The translations under genes were made by a program, and so were the position numbers. A model generated the notes under the pieces. It saw only the letters and a list, made by a program, of their open reading frames with translations, ran no database searches and was not told where the DNA came from. Below, piece by piece: positions 12,501 through 25,349 of a DNA stretch of 64,000 nucleotides. The first letter of the stretch is position 1. Each line of letters opens with the position of its first letter. Origin of the DNA: Diatrype stigma (lineage: Eukaryota > Ascomycota > Sordariomycetes > Xylariales > Diatrypaceae); contig JAKJXP020000097.1 of the NCBI GenBank assembly GCA_022225965.2, positions 124,001 through 188,000 of the forward strand, in the 5' to 3' direction.

Positions 12501-15500
12501 CAATAATGGATTTTTATTTTATAAGCGAGTTTTTTATATTAAACCGACGCTTATAAAGCTAAAATGTCCTGCCGTTAATATTAAGTCTTTATGGTACCGA
12601 ATTGGTTAATATATTTAAAACTTTATTTTATATTTATTAATTAAATATTAAACGCAAAATTAATATTAAAAAAAAACATATTTATTTATTTTTATATTTA
12701 TTATTTAATAAAAAATATGCCTTAAATGCAAAAATTATTTGGCTGCCTTTTATATTAAGCCAATTTCCCTTATAAAATATGTCTTATATTTACCGCGAAT
12801 CGAGAAAATATAAAATTTAATTTCGTCCAGTAAAGTAAATATTATATATAACATTAAAACAGCATCGCTAAATTATATCGCCTACGGATTACGAAATTTC
12901 GTAAAGAAATTTTAACCAAATTCGAACTTTATCTTAATAAATATTTTATAAAAAGCCTTCGATTATTATTTTTAATTTTGGATCTTATTAGGACTTAAAC
13001 GGTTAATGTAGTTTATTCCGAATATTAAGGCCTTTTATATATCCTGTATTATTTCTTATTTAAGAAGAATTAATGCATTTTTATTAATTTTGCGGCCATC
13101 GTTATTTATTAGGTATATTAGGAATTTATAGTACCATCGGAATAGCTTCGATTTTAAAGCCTTAAAAAGCATTTCGATTTATTTCGTATTTAAAACTTTT
13201 TATAAGGCGCATTTGTTTTTTTAATTTTCTTTTATTACTAATTACGTAACGACTATATTAAACCTTTTTATCGTTCGATTTTGGTTTTTTTAATAAAGAA
13301 TTATCTTAATATTAATAAATATTATATTTAAATCGCGCATTTTTGCGTTTTTAATTGAATTATTATTGCTTATTAAATCTTTATTTAGTTTTTATTGGCG
13401 ATATTTAATACGAATTAATTATTATAAAGTTATAAACGATTATTAAATATTATCGTTATTAAAAAAAGGCCATATAATATTTTTATTAAGTTTTAGCATT
13501 AAAAAGCGATATAAGAAATATTAAACAAGCTATTAACGTAAAAACGAAAAGAACCCGAAATGCCAAAACAAAACGATTAGGTTTCGTAAATATTACGGAT
13601 ATACATAATACGGCGGAAAATGCGGCTGTAATATTTCCCGTCCGTAGGCCCGAAATCTTAATAGGTTCTAATTATAAAATACCAACATATTAAGGGCAAT
13701 CTGTTATTATATATATATTATCTTTAATAAAAAATATATTAATCCGTCGGTAATAAGCCGATTTAAAAATTCGAGAAAATTAATTTTTAAATTAAAAAAG
13801 ATTTCCAAATATTTACATTAGCTTATATATATTAAATATTATCGCCCAATATGGTTTTTATAACTTAATTTTTATTTTATCGAAACAAAATAAGCATAAA
13901 TAAAAAGTTTATCCTTAAATTTTATATCGAAAATAACTTTTAACTTATTTTTTCCATTTAAGTTATATAAGCGCGAAATAATATTTATAAATTATCGTAA
14001 AGTTACCAAAATCCTTATCCAAAAAGAAAATTTCAAATAAACGTTAAGGTTTATATTTAATAAAAGCTTTAATGCAATCGTATTTAATTTTTATTATGCA
14101 TTCCAAATTATTTAATTTAACTGCCCTTTATTTTCTAATTTTATTAATCCACGAAATACTACCGAAAAAAAAAAGAAAATATCGATTTTGCCGTAGCTAT
14201 TGCAAACGACGATTCCCATCGATTGCCGCTTGCATTTTATAAAATACCACCTTTTATTATTTAAGCGCGGAAAAATCCTTTGCTTAAAAATAAACGGCTA
14301 CGAAAAAATACGGACGATTATATTTTTATAAAACTACTAAAAAAAGCGTTTTTAATAGATTGCGATTAATACCTGGCGATTCTTAATACGAAATCCCTTT
14401 AATAATATAAAAACCTTACGTTTATAACGAAATAAGTTTATGCGGTTGCTATTTATTTATTACGAAAAAAAAAATTCACATTATATTCGTAGGTTTAATA
14501 GGTATATTAGCTTTATCGCCGGGGATTTTATTCGAATTAATCAAGTCGAAAACGAAAATTTCATAATAATACGAATAAATGATATATTCGTTTATTATCG
14601 AACGTTATTTATATAGCTATTTCTTATAGTTACTTTTATAATACTTAAAATTTTATTTCCAATTATCGATTATTTATTAAAATGCTTATTTTATTAATTA
14701 ATAAAATACCGTAGCATTATAAATTTATCGCAAATAAGCATAAAAAAAATCTAGATAATACCAAAACCAAAAGCCGAGAAGTTATTTCTTTATATTAACC
14801 ATAATATCTAATATATTTAACCAATTGCGTTTATATTACGAAAATACGGCATTATTCGTTATTATCCTAATATTCGATAATATATATATTAAATTAATAT
14901 TATAGCTATTACCAATAATTAAGTATAATAAAATTTTACATTACAAATAATAACCGTTAAATATTATCTTATATAAACTTTATATAAAATAACAAAGCTG
15001 GATTAAAATCCGAATTGCCGCCGGTAATATTTATGCAGTATTTATATTAATTCAATAAAAATAATAAATATATCGAATTATAATTACTTCGTAATTATAA
15101 AACAATATAATCCGTTAATGTAATCCCTTATTATTTATTATTTATTGCTTATTATTTATTATTTACTGCTTATTATCCGTTATATATATTAATCGTATAT
15201 TTTTATATTATCATAAAATCCCATTTTTTGCCCAACTTTAATTTTTCAATTCGTTAATTACTATTATTAACCAATTAAGTTTATATTAAACAAATCATTA
15301 AACTCCTTTGTAATCCATTTTTTTTGCTATCCGTTTAAGCTTAAATACAATACCGAATTCGTTTAATTTTCGTTGTTACGCAATATTAATAATAATTACC
15401 TTTATAATGCCGCTTGGAATTAATTATTTACATAATAAACCTTAATCGTTCTTAATATTTCCAATCCTTATATATATTTTCCTTATATATAAGTTTAATA

Positions 15501-17425
15501 TTAATTTTTATTATTATGTTTTTCGTTATTTTTTAGGCTTAAGTAATATAATCGTATTGTTTTTATTTATTTTATCATTATAATTATTTGGTATTAATAA
15601 AATTAATAATTAAAAAGATATTTCGAATAACATTATTATATCGAATTAATATAAAATGTAATATTAATTTCCTTAATATATCGTTTTGTTTTTTTCTTGG
15701 TATATTTTTTATTTATTTTTATTTCGACTGTAACGATCGGAATAAATAAGTTCGTTATTATAATTATTTCCTTAACTTTTTAACCGCAGTAAGTCCTTTT
15801 TTATATTCGACTTTTCGCCGTATTTAAAATAATTATTATTTTATTAATACGGGCGAAAACAAAAAGCCTTTTACGATTTCCAATCGTTTTAATTACGATA
15901 GGTTATTTTTTATATTATTCGCTTTAATGGTTTATATTGTTTTTATTTTAATGGTAACTTCGTAATCGTATTATGCTTGTATTATAATAAAACAAATAAT
16001 TCCCGAAATACGCTAATTAATTATATTAATATAGCCATTTTATTACAATTTTTATTGTTCTTTTAATAAGTAACTAAAAACGAGGCTTTAAAAGGTATAT
16101 ATGTATTAACATTAATATCGTTACAAATCGATTTTATATTAATTTTATTTTCCTTAATAAGGCGTCGAAAGAATATTACCGCTTAAAACATCGATAGGTT
16201 CGTATTTTTCTTATATTTTAAAAAATTTTATATTGGCTTTAATAATTTAGCGTATATCAAAAACGTACGTACCGTATATTTTCCTTTTATTTTATTCAAT
16301 ATTCTGTCGCTTAATTTAATATTCGCATATTTACGCGTCGTATTTTTGAAATATATTATTATATCCGGAAATACGTTATTTTATTAATATAACGATTTTA
16401 ATTAATTAATAATAAATGATATAATGTAATATTAATTACGGCGAATTATTGGCGACCGATTATTATTTTTATTTCCTTTAATATTAATAACCGATTTCGT
16501 TAATATTAAATTTTTTAACGAAATAATCTTACGATTATTATCGAATAAAAACGAAGATTATGCGATATTTATATTTAATTCCGTAAATATAAATAAAAGC
16601 AATAAAATTAACGATAATTGCATTTTTAAATTATAAGTTGCAATAAAAAAATAAAAATATATCCAAATATTAAAACTATAAAAAATAAATTCCGAATAAT
16701 TAAAACTTATTGCAAATATAAACGATTTCGTAACGCTAATTTACGAATTATAATATAAATATAAATAATTAATAAATTCGTTAACCGGACGTTATAGCGG
16801 CCTTAAAGGCGGGGGCCATAATGGAAAAATTAAGAAAGTCCGTAATAATGCTTTATAAGCAATTCTCGATTATAAAGTTTTTTTTCGAAATTTCGAAATA
16901 ATTAATATGCATTCGATAATAATCTTAATACAAAAAAATCATTTCATAATAAACGTTATTTTAAATATAATAAATATTTTAATATTAGCATTATTTTGAA
17001 ACGTAATAATAATATAGCGCTAAATTTAATTATATATAAAATAATTAAATTAACGATAATATCGTTTTTAACGTATATAATAAGTTTTATAATAAAACGA
17101 TATATAAATTGCAATTAATTATAAAATAAAAATATATTTTTTTATTATGAAACGCAATTAACGTAATAATTATTTCGAAAATATGGATAATTATATTAAT
17201 CGATTAAATTATACGGCTGGAAAATAATTCTTAACGGCTAACAATTATATCGATATAAAATAATTTCCGACCGTAATCGTATTAAGAACAAATGTTTTTG
17301 GTATATAGTAAATTTAATAAGCAAAACCGTTATGCCGTATTATATTAAGCCTAAAGTAAAATTAATCTTAGCCGTTAATTAGTTTTTTAAAAGTCCTTAA
17401 TTAAGGACCGTTTTTATTGTTAGAT

Positions 17426-17523
17426 TCGATTCCCGGGACCGTCTCTAAAAACCCCCCCCGCGCGGTAAGGTACATCCGCGAAGCGGGCAAAATGTGGGTC
17501 AGAAGGCGTTTGGAGCCCTGACG
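17426..17523 (-). repeat. Right terminal inverted repeat (uninterrupted)
   Basis: Continuous counterpart of the left inverted repeat. Bases 17472-17523 match 3961-4012 exactly and 17426-17473 match 4535-4582 with substitutions. This uninterrupted copy shows what the left end looked like before the nested insertion. Confidence 0.8.
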
Positions 17524-17525
17524 AA

Positions 17526-19183
17526 TAGACCCGTTATAGGAGGGCTGGCTGGCAGGCTGGCAGGCGGGCGGGCGGGCGGGCGGGCAGGCGGGCAGGCGGG
17601 CTGGGAGGATGTAGGATTGGAACATGGGACTTGGCTTGCTCGCGCAGGGTGACGTGACCTCACCTCACCTCACCATGGACCAAAAGATAGGTACGCTTGT
17701 AGTCTGTCTACCTTATCGCTTTTGTATGTGAGCAGATATCGCATGTGTAGCTATTTTTGTACCATTTTTATCCTCTCTTCATACGTGGACTTCCTGACTT
17801 CAAGATTACAATGTAGGTACAGCTCTTTGTATGTATAAAGCGGTAAGACACCTACATACCCGTAGGCCCTAATGCGCCTAAGCCCCTCCATTAACGCCCA
17901 TTAACAACGTTGGTTAGGGGTTGGGATGGGAATGGCAGCGCCGCCAGCGCCAGCGCCAGCGCCAGCGCCAACGCCAACGTCCGCCCGCGCCCGCACCAGC
18001 ACAGCACCAGCATACGCACTGCCAACACCACAGAGGGCCCTGAGCAGATGGCCCTGAGCAGATGGCCCTGAGCAGATGGCCCTGAGCTGAGGCCCTGGAG
18101 CCCTTGGCCCCTCCTTGACGGCCCCTCAGTCCCTCCAGCCCTCTTGCATCTTGGCCAGCTTGGCTCTCGATCTCCGTAATTATATCTTTCAGCCCAGTAA
18201 AGTGGTTGCTTTGTACCCACTTCTAGCACCTGTAACCAACTCCAACTCCTTCTCCTCCACCTTGACTGCAGCCAATGTGCTTATCTAGCAGTCCAGGTAC
18301 ATACCTAGGTACCTAGGTAGGTAGTAGGTACTACCTTAGGTACTCCATCTCCCCGACGTGTGTATGTATGTATGTATGTACGTACGTTAAGGCATGCTGT
18401 TCTAGCTGTCACGCTGTATCCTTCAAGGGTAGAAGCTGCTACATACTTCGTGCATGAGCTGATTCTACCGTCGACCTTGGATCATCTTGTCCGTCTACTG
18501 TCCGTCTGGTCTGTAGCTCCAAAGTCCATAACAACATAACGACGTAACGACATAACGCCATAACCCCATCTGATAGATGATAGTCTGATATCGAATGCTC
18601 ACATCCCGGGGTTTATTCGTCCTCATCATCACCCTCAGTTCATCTTTCGCGTCCTTTGCGTCTTGCGTCTTGCGTCTTGCGTCTTGACAAACAAACCCCA
18701 ACCAGCATCCTCGTACCACCCGACGGAGCCTTGTTCTGCCTTGTGAATTCCTCCATTCCCTCTTGCCCCTCTTGCCCCTTTCGTCCCGCCGCCCGCTCGA
18801 CCCCCTCGTCTTTAGTCTGGGTCGTCGGCGTCTCACCCTGTTCATGATTCACCCTTTATCCCTACTTACCTAGTGCACTCACATAGTTGCCCTCACCTTC
18901 GAACCACTTCTTTTATCTGTCACCGTCGCACGTCTGTCTCGTCTGTCTCGTCTGGTTCTGGTCCTCGACTCGTGCCGGCAAGATTGTAATCCTGGCATTT
19001 GCGAATGGGAACCGACACTCCAACGTAGATGGGTTAATCATTACCCCATCTATAACTAGTCATTAGTTATCGGTTCCAGGTAGTACGACACAAATACCCA
19101 TCGGGGATACGACGAGCTTCTTGACCAACGATACCTTCTTTTCCGCTTATCTTCCCTCCTGGTTCCGAACCACTACCGCGAAC
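17526..19183. other. Intergenic region with simple repeats; upstream of the RING ligase
   Basis: Starts with GGCT/GGCA/GGCG low-complexity sequence at 17540-17610. Further simple repeats follow: GCCAGC at 17943-17975, a TGAGCAGATGGCCC repeat at 18040-18085, TAGGTACC-type repeats at about 18295-18345, GTAT repeats at 18361-18380 and a TCTTGCG repeat at 18656-18690. No supported gene. The last few hundred bases presumably contain the promoter and 5' leader of the gene starting at 19184. Confidence 0.5.
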
Positions 19184-21926
19184 ATGCGACCTCCTAGGAT
19201 CGCCATCCTCGCCCTCTTCTTCGCCGCTTGCATCTTCCTCTTGTGCCGTGCCGTTGTCGCCACTGCGCAACCTACTGTGCCCGCCGCTCCATCGTCCCGA
19301 AGCGCTGCAGAGACATCTCCCTTCCGATCGCTCTTCTCCTTCTCTGCACCCTTTGCACTCTTTCCGCCAAATGCCATCATTACCATAGCCGATGACAATA
19401 GTACCTCGTTCGCAGCCCGGCCAGCGGCCTTTGGTCCTCCTTTGCCCACTAAGGGTCTTGTCGGAGAGCTATGGGTGGGCAGCGGCTTTACCGAAGAGAC
19501 TTTCCAGGATGGCGAGGGCGAGGGCGAGTTAGGATGTAGTGACGTGCCAGGATGGGATGGCAATGCATATTCCAACGCTGTTTTGAAGCCGTCGACAAAG
19601 GACCCAGCGACCGACAAGACCAAGTCTGCTGCTACTACACTTAGTCAGACCAAGGTGCAAAAGAGAAGCTTCTCGAAACGCTTCGCCGGTACTTCGAGAA
19701 CCATTCCTGTTTCCGAGCCCAGGTCTAAGAGCCATCTGGTCAATGATGGTACAGATGACTACCTACACCAACATCTCAGCCACTCTTCGACATCCCATCG
19801 CGATGGGTTCGGGCTGTCTGGCTCAGCTCATGCCGATATCCAGTCTATCCAGGAAGGCGCCGAGATCGCCAACAAGATTGTCCTGCTGAGCCGCGGTGGC
19901 TGCGGCTTCCTCGAGAAGGTGAAGTGGGCTCAACGCCGGGGCGCTATTGGCGTCATCGTAGGCGACAACCAGAGGGGTGGCCCTCTGATCCAGATGTTTG
20001 CCCATGGCGATACTTCCAACGTCACCATTCCTTCGATATTTACCTCGCGCACGACTGCGTACCTACTCTCGTTGATGATGCAGCCTGGGAGCTTCATCGA
20101 GGACATCGTGGATGAGAACGGAAAGCCTTCCATGAACGTACAGCAGCAGTCTGAGAAGTCGCGGAAGGCTAAGAAGGCTAGACAGAGTTCTGCCCCGTCG
20201 ACTCTAGTATCTAGAGGCCTGGCAGGGTCCAAGAACCCAAGGCCGCTATCTACTAGCACTCACACAGAACCTAGGCGAACAGGAACCAACCCTGCTAACT
20301 CTGGCAACACGAGTCCTGGGTGGTTTAGTCGTCTGTTCAACTGGGGTTCAAAGTCTGTGTCTATAGCAGATCGCACGTCTGCTACCGGCAAGGTTGACTG
20401 GGTGCTCGTTGAAGATTTTTCGGACGAGAAGGACAAGATTATCAAGAACAGCCTGAAAAATGCTTCGAAGGGGAACGCAGACAAGTCCAAAGCTCCGGCC
20501 GATAACTTCCAAATTGGCGTCGAAGACTGGCGGGACCCCGATTTGGTCGGACCAGTCGACGACGAAGAAGACGAGGGTTCGAATCCCGCTACAGACCGTT
20601 CTAGACTGCAGATAAAATCGAGCAAGATGACGAGCGGAGATCGATCGGACGGGAAAACGAAGTCCAGTACCAGCAATTTCAAAGGCAGCAGCAAGACTTC
20701 AGGTACAGGCGAGTACACGGCGGATGGTGTGCCGGCCAAAGATCGAGATGTGTTCGACTCTGCCAAGGGGAAATCAACCACCACGTCAACTGACAATGGT
20801 GGCCTCCTCTCTAAACTATTCGGCGGCGGCGAAGAGGAAGGCGACGAAGAGGCCTCGAATACCGCAGCGCAGCCCAAACCCATCAATACCCCGATTACAA
20901 GGCCCCTTCCAGGTGAAGATCCTCCTACCCATAATCCCCATGACGAGGAGGGACTTCGCGTTGTCATCACGCCATCTAGTGGCGCAAGCCCATTCTTCGA
21001 TACGCTTTTGGTGCTGGTGATCAGCCCATTGATCACCCTAACTGTTGTGTACGCCTTGCTTATTCTACGAGCGCGCATCCGACGACGGCGATGGAGAGCA
21101 CCAAAGTCTGTTGTGGATCGATTACCAGTGCGAACGTACCACACTGTTGCGACTTCGGGTCAAAGTTCCCGGATACCATCGCCGACGAGCTCCTCGCCCA
21201 CCACGCCCTTACTCCAGGGCCAGCGAAGTTCACAAGGACCGCGGCCCCGCTCACGGACCACTACTGGTGTTCCGTCGACGGGCGGCCATTTGGAGGTCGA
21301 TACTACGCTGACTACACCACGGGCACCGTCCCGCGAGTCTCCACCTCGTGCTGAGCATGAGAAGCGCGGCAGCGAGTGGAAGAAGTACATGGGCAGACAG
21401 GTCGAATGTGCCGTCTGTCTCGAAGAATACGTCGATGGGATCAGCCAAGTGATGAGTTTGCCATGTGGGCACGAGTTCCACGTGGACTGCATGTGAGTAA
21501 CCCATTCAGATGAAATAGCCTCGACTATTTAGTGCCATCAGCAGCTAACCAGTTATTTCTTCTAGCACACCATGGTTAACAACCCGCCGAAGAACCTGCC
21601 CTATCTGCAAAGGAGACGTCGTCCGCTCGCTAGCCCGCGGTTCGCCTTCTAGTCCTCGATACGAGCCTTACCGCGACGATGACAGCGATGACGAAGTTGC
21701 TGCTCCACAAGGATCTACTGGCCCCGAGCCCTCTACCCCGCGAGCAGACGAGGAGGATTCTGAGGCGGATGTCGAGCGCGGGGTCCTGATCGACGCACCC
21801 CACGACTCGCGCATGGACACTCAGGCCGATGGCTGGCTAGGCACCCTCTCTAACAGCTTCAGGCTGTGGCAGTCATCGCGATCGGAGAGCCAGGCGCAGC
21901 AAGACGTTGATAACCGGGATAGGTGA
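19184..21926 (+). CDS. PA-domain transmembrane RING-H2 E3 ubiquitin ligase
   Basis: Two exons, 19184-21492 and 21566-21926, giving 889 residues; the 73-bp intron (GTGAGT...TCTAG) falls inside the RING. The start is the first in-frame ATG and opens with a signal peptide (MRPPRIAILALFFAACIFLL). A protease-associated (PA) domain lies at about 230-300 (VLLSRGGCGFLEKVKWAQ, then a predicted luminal fold). One transmembrane segment lies at about 602-625, followed by a basic stop-transfer patch. The C-terminal RING-H2 (about 740-785) has CAVCLEEY, LPCGHEFHVDC and, after splicing, CPIC with the conserved ITPWL between. This is the layout of PA-TM-RING ligases, membrane E3s of the endosomal/vacuolar system that ubiquitinate membrane cargo. 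The long linker between PA domain and membrane is Ser/Lys-rich and probably disordered. Substrates are not predictable. Confidence 0.92.
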
Positions 21927-21962
21927 CACTACTTGATTGGATTGGTCTAGCACTTTTATGAC

Positions 21963-22012
<50 letters not shown>

Positions 22013-23988
22013 TTCTTCCTTTTTTCCCCATCTCCTTTTGTTATACAACATGGCTCAAACCACACGATAGGCGCGGCGTTTCGGACATACCACAACCATT
22101 AGCGTGCCTTGATATTTGCTATTTCCCCCCAGGAGTTCTCGAGGCACAGGAATGAACAATCCACGTCCAAGGAAGGATGAGCTGAGGTTGCCAATTGTGC
22201 TTGTTTACCTACACGTACGGAGGAAAGGGGTTAGCCGGAGCTGAGAGCTGAAACCACATGTCAGATAGAGCAAACAGGCGTTGCGTTGGAAGCGCTGATG
22301 AAGGGTTATACAACTCACAATAAGCTTTGCGGTGTTGTTCATATTCTCCTACTGGGCTGCTATCTATCTTGAGCCGTGCCTCTAGGTACCTACGTATATA
22401 TCCTCCGCTATCCTCCCACGCTATGAGATATTATGTGTACTGATGAGGGCATGCATTACTACACTAAATAGGGCATGACATGCTCGCGCGAGTGTGAGTC
22501 TTATGTATATAGCTACTAGCATGCGCAAACATAGCTCTCGGCCTATTTCAAAACAAATGAATTGTAGCTCCATCATGAGCGACCAAGACAGGTAAACGTA
22601 GCTGATGACGCTGATGGGAGCACGCGAACCTGGAGCCGAGATATGGGCGCGCTTCATTAGGGGCCAATCAAGTGAATATATGCCATAACGACCTTGACCG
22701 GATCCATCTCTTTTCTCCCCTGCACTGCCATTTCTACCGTTCTGGCGTTATTCTTCGGGATGAACCGCGTATCACTTATATGCCGATCTCCGAAGAATTT
22801 ACCCAGGCATAGGTAACTACGGTGAACAAAACCAGGGGCTATAACTATGAACACTCCCTGTTGTATCCCAGTGTGCTTAAACCCGACAGCATCCGAGCAG
22901 TCGGCTTATAACTAAATACCATCGTTGTCGGATCTGTCGTCTGCGAGTACGATGTAAGGTTCATGAAGTTGGGGGCGGTGGAAGTAGAGAATTGCCGACG
23001 ACGTAGTAGGCAAAGAGGTAGTATGGAGTTGATGAAGTGTCGCGAGATAGTTATTCGGGTTCGTATTCGTATTTCTCAGGGGGTGGGGGTTGCTTGGGTG
23101 CTTTACCGCTAACCTTGGAATTGTTAAATTGCAATTCGCCCGCAGCGCGCTCTGGCCCCAGGCCCCAGTCTCCAGGGGCAGAGATTCGAGAATCTATCGA
23201 ATCTCTACCCCTGTTTGACGCTTTCCCTTAAAGCACCCTAAAGAATGGGAAGGGAGCTCGCATTGGCTGCAGTGTTGAGAGCTACTCCATCTTAGGCATG
23301 GCGCATGGCACTTGATTCAAGCGTCCGTGGCTTGGCGTCGACTCTAAGTGGTAGAGAGATGCGGGCTCAGGCTGGCTGCCAGGAACATGCCGATGCCGAT
23401 CGCTGATGCTGTAGCAGTAGTAGCTACATAGTACCTAGGCAGGCTGGTAGGCAGGCTGGTAGGCAGGCTAGGTAACCGCTAATACCGACTACCTAGCACT
23501 GCTACAGGGCTACTAGGTGCTAATCGATAACGACAAGGAAACAGAAACAGCTGAGCGAACTTTCCCAATCTCCAATCGCCAATTCCATCCAATGCGACGA
23601 AATGAGACCAACCTAAGATTCCCCGTTCGACTATCCCCAGATTAGACCAGGTCCAGTCCCTTTTTCTCTCTTTGCTTTCACTGGGGCTTTCTTTCTCAGG
23701 GAGTTGCAAGTACTTTTAGTTCTCCGCACCCAAACACGATCACGAGCACGAACTCTTCTTCGTTTACATACCTGCCTCCCTACTCCTTATACACACCTCT
23801 CCCCTCGCAAACGACCCAAACGAATACGATCCCTTATCCTTACAGGTTCTATCTTGGCTTGGTGGTTTGACGTATATATCTGTTCTCTTGTCTTGTCACC
23901 TGTTGTTAAGGATCGAACCATCATCGTTACATCCCTTGACTCACCGACTTCTTTACAAAGACCAAATTCACCTGTCCATTCATTCAAC
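21927..23988. other. Intergenic region between RING ligase and erg6
   Basis: Contains an uninterrupted run of 44 T at 21966-22009 about 40 bp past the stop codon. The rest is ordinary non-coding sequence with small CTAGGTA/GGCAGGCT repeats at about 23430-23480. The final 300 bp are pyrimidine-rich, typical of a fungal 5' leader, and should contain the erg6 promoter. No gene supported. Confidence 0.5.
21966..22009 (+). repeat. Poly-T tract of 44 nt
   Basis: A pure T run immediately 3' of the RING ligase stop codon. It may be a slippage-expanded homopolymer or the reverse-strand poly(A) of a retroposed sequence; no target duplication or retroposon body was recognised around it. Confidence 0.9.
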
Positions 23989-25349
23989 ATGGCACCTAAG
24001 AACATCCAGCTCGAGAAGCAGGACAGGGAGCGCGATGCCGCCTTCAACAAGGCCATGCATGGCAACTCGGCACAGTCGAAGGGCGGTATCCGCGCTATGT
24101 TCTCCAAGGGCTCTGATGCCAAGAAGGCCGCTGTCGACGAGTACTTCAAGCACTGGGACAACAAGGCTGCCCAAGACGAGACTGAGGAGACTCGCGCTGT
24201 ATGTTTGGGATTCAATCACCTTGCCAGTCCTTATTCACGGACCATTAGCTAACACATCACTGTCTGACAGCAACGGACTGCCGAGTACGCTACCCTGACG
24301 AGACAGTATGTACTTCCTTTCAAGACGACGGGGTTGTCTTCACCGCCTCAGTGCCCCCTCCAATTAACACCTCCCTAGTTACTACAACCTCGCAACCGAT
24401 CTCTACGAGTATGGCTGGGGCCAGTCTTTCCACTTCTGCCGGTATTCCCCCGGCGAGAACTTCTACCAGGCCATTGCCCGGCATGAGCACTATCTCGCCC
24501 ACCAGATCGGCATCAAGGAGGGGATGAAGGTTCTCGACGTCGGCTGCGGTGTTGGAGGCCCTGCCCGCGAGATTGCTAAGTTCACCGGTGCTCACATCAC
24601 TGGCCTGAACAACAACGACTACCAGATTGAGCGTGCCACGCATTATGCCGCTAAGGAGGGCTTGTCAAACCAGCTGGCGTTTGTCAAGGGCGATTTCATG
24701 GTTCGTAAAAGCAACGCTGTCTCGTTTGCTTCCATCTGGTTGTTTGCAAGTGCTAATCTGATGACGGAAATAGCAAATGGACTTCCCCGATAACTCATTC
24801 GATGCTGTCTATGCCATTGAGGCGACAGTGCATGCCCCGAAGCTTGTGGGCGTATACAGCGAGATCTTCCGGGTGCTGAAGCCCGGCGGCGTGTTCGGCG
24901 TGTACGAGTGGTTGATGACGGACGACTATGATAATGACAACATTGAGCACCGGGAGATCCGGCTGGGCATCGAGGAGGGCGATGGCATCTCCAACATGGT
25001 CAAGATCTCGGAAGGACTAGATGCCATTCGCAATGCTGGTTTCGACCTCCTCCACCACGAGGATCTCGCTCAGCGCCCCGACTCCATCCCTTGGTATTGG
25101 CCTCTCGCTGGCGAGTGGAAGTATATGCAGTCTATCTACGACACGTTCACGATTGCCCGCATGACGTGGTGGGGACGTACCATCGCCCATTGTACTGCTG
25201 CGGCTTTTGAGGGCATTGGCCTTGCCCCCCGCGGTACCAAGAAGACGGCCGATTCTCTCGCCAAGGCTGCTGATTGTCTCGTTGCTGGTGCTCGCAAGAA
25301 CCTCTTCACGCCCATGTACCTCATGGTTGGCAAGAAGCCTGCCGCATAA
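23989..25349 (+). CDS. erg6: Sterol 24-C-methyltransferase
   Basis: Transfers a methyl group from S-adenosylmethionine to C-24 of the sterol side chain (zymosterol or lanosterol/eburicol route) in ergosterol synthesis at the ER and lipid droplets. Four exons: 23989-24198, 24271-24305, 24379-24700 and 24774-25349, giving 380 residues, the usual family length. Introns are 72, 73 and 73 bp; the second exon is only 35 bp. Visible motifs are the sterol-binding [11 protein letters not shown] segment, the SAM motif [23 protein letters not shown], the [12 protein letters not shown] loop and [13 protein letters not shown]. The C-terminal sterol methyltransferase domain includes [13 protein letters not shown] and ends [21 protein letters not shown]. 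All expected motifs are intact. The third donor site (GTTCGT) is non-consensus, but splicing there restores the conserved [14 protein letters not shown]. Confidence 0.96.

Larger units (their letters stand above)
3959..17525. mobile_element. 13.6-kb AT-rich block bounded by terminal inverted repeats, TA on both sides
   Basis: Bases 3961-4012 are an exact reverse complement of 17472-17523 (52 of 52 by eye; starts CGTCAGGGCTCCAAACGCC). An inner part of the same inverted repeat, 4535-4582 against about 17426-17473, is still recognisable but diverged, with a G run followed by TTTTT and a GGTTCC/GGTCCC core. On the left the outer and inner parts are separated by a 520-bp insertion. TA lies immediately outside each end (3957-3958 and 17526-17527). 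A TA duplication plus TIRs fits Tc1/mariner or pogo/Fot superfamily transposons, but 13.6 kb is far longer than a simple element, so a nest of elements is likely. The interior is extremely AT-rich, full of TpA, poor in CpA/TpG and still dotted with CpG, as RIP produces. No intact gene survives. Confidence 0.65.

Noticed and set aside
20260..21144. 294-codon frame on the minus strand
   Set aside because: Antisense to the PA-TM-RING gene linker; no motif.
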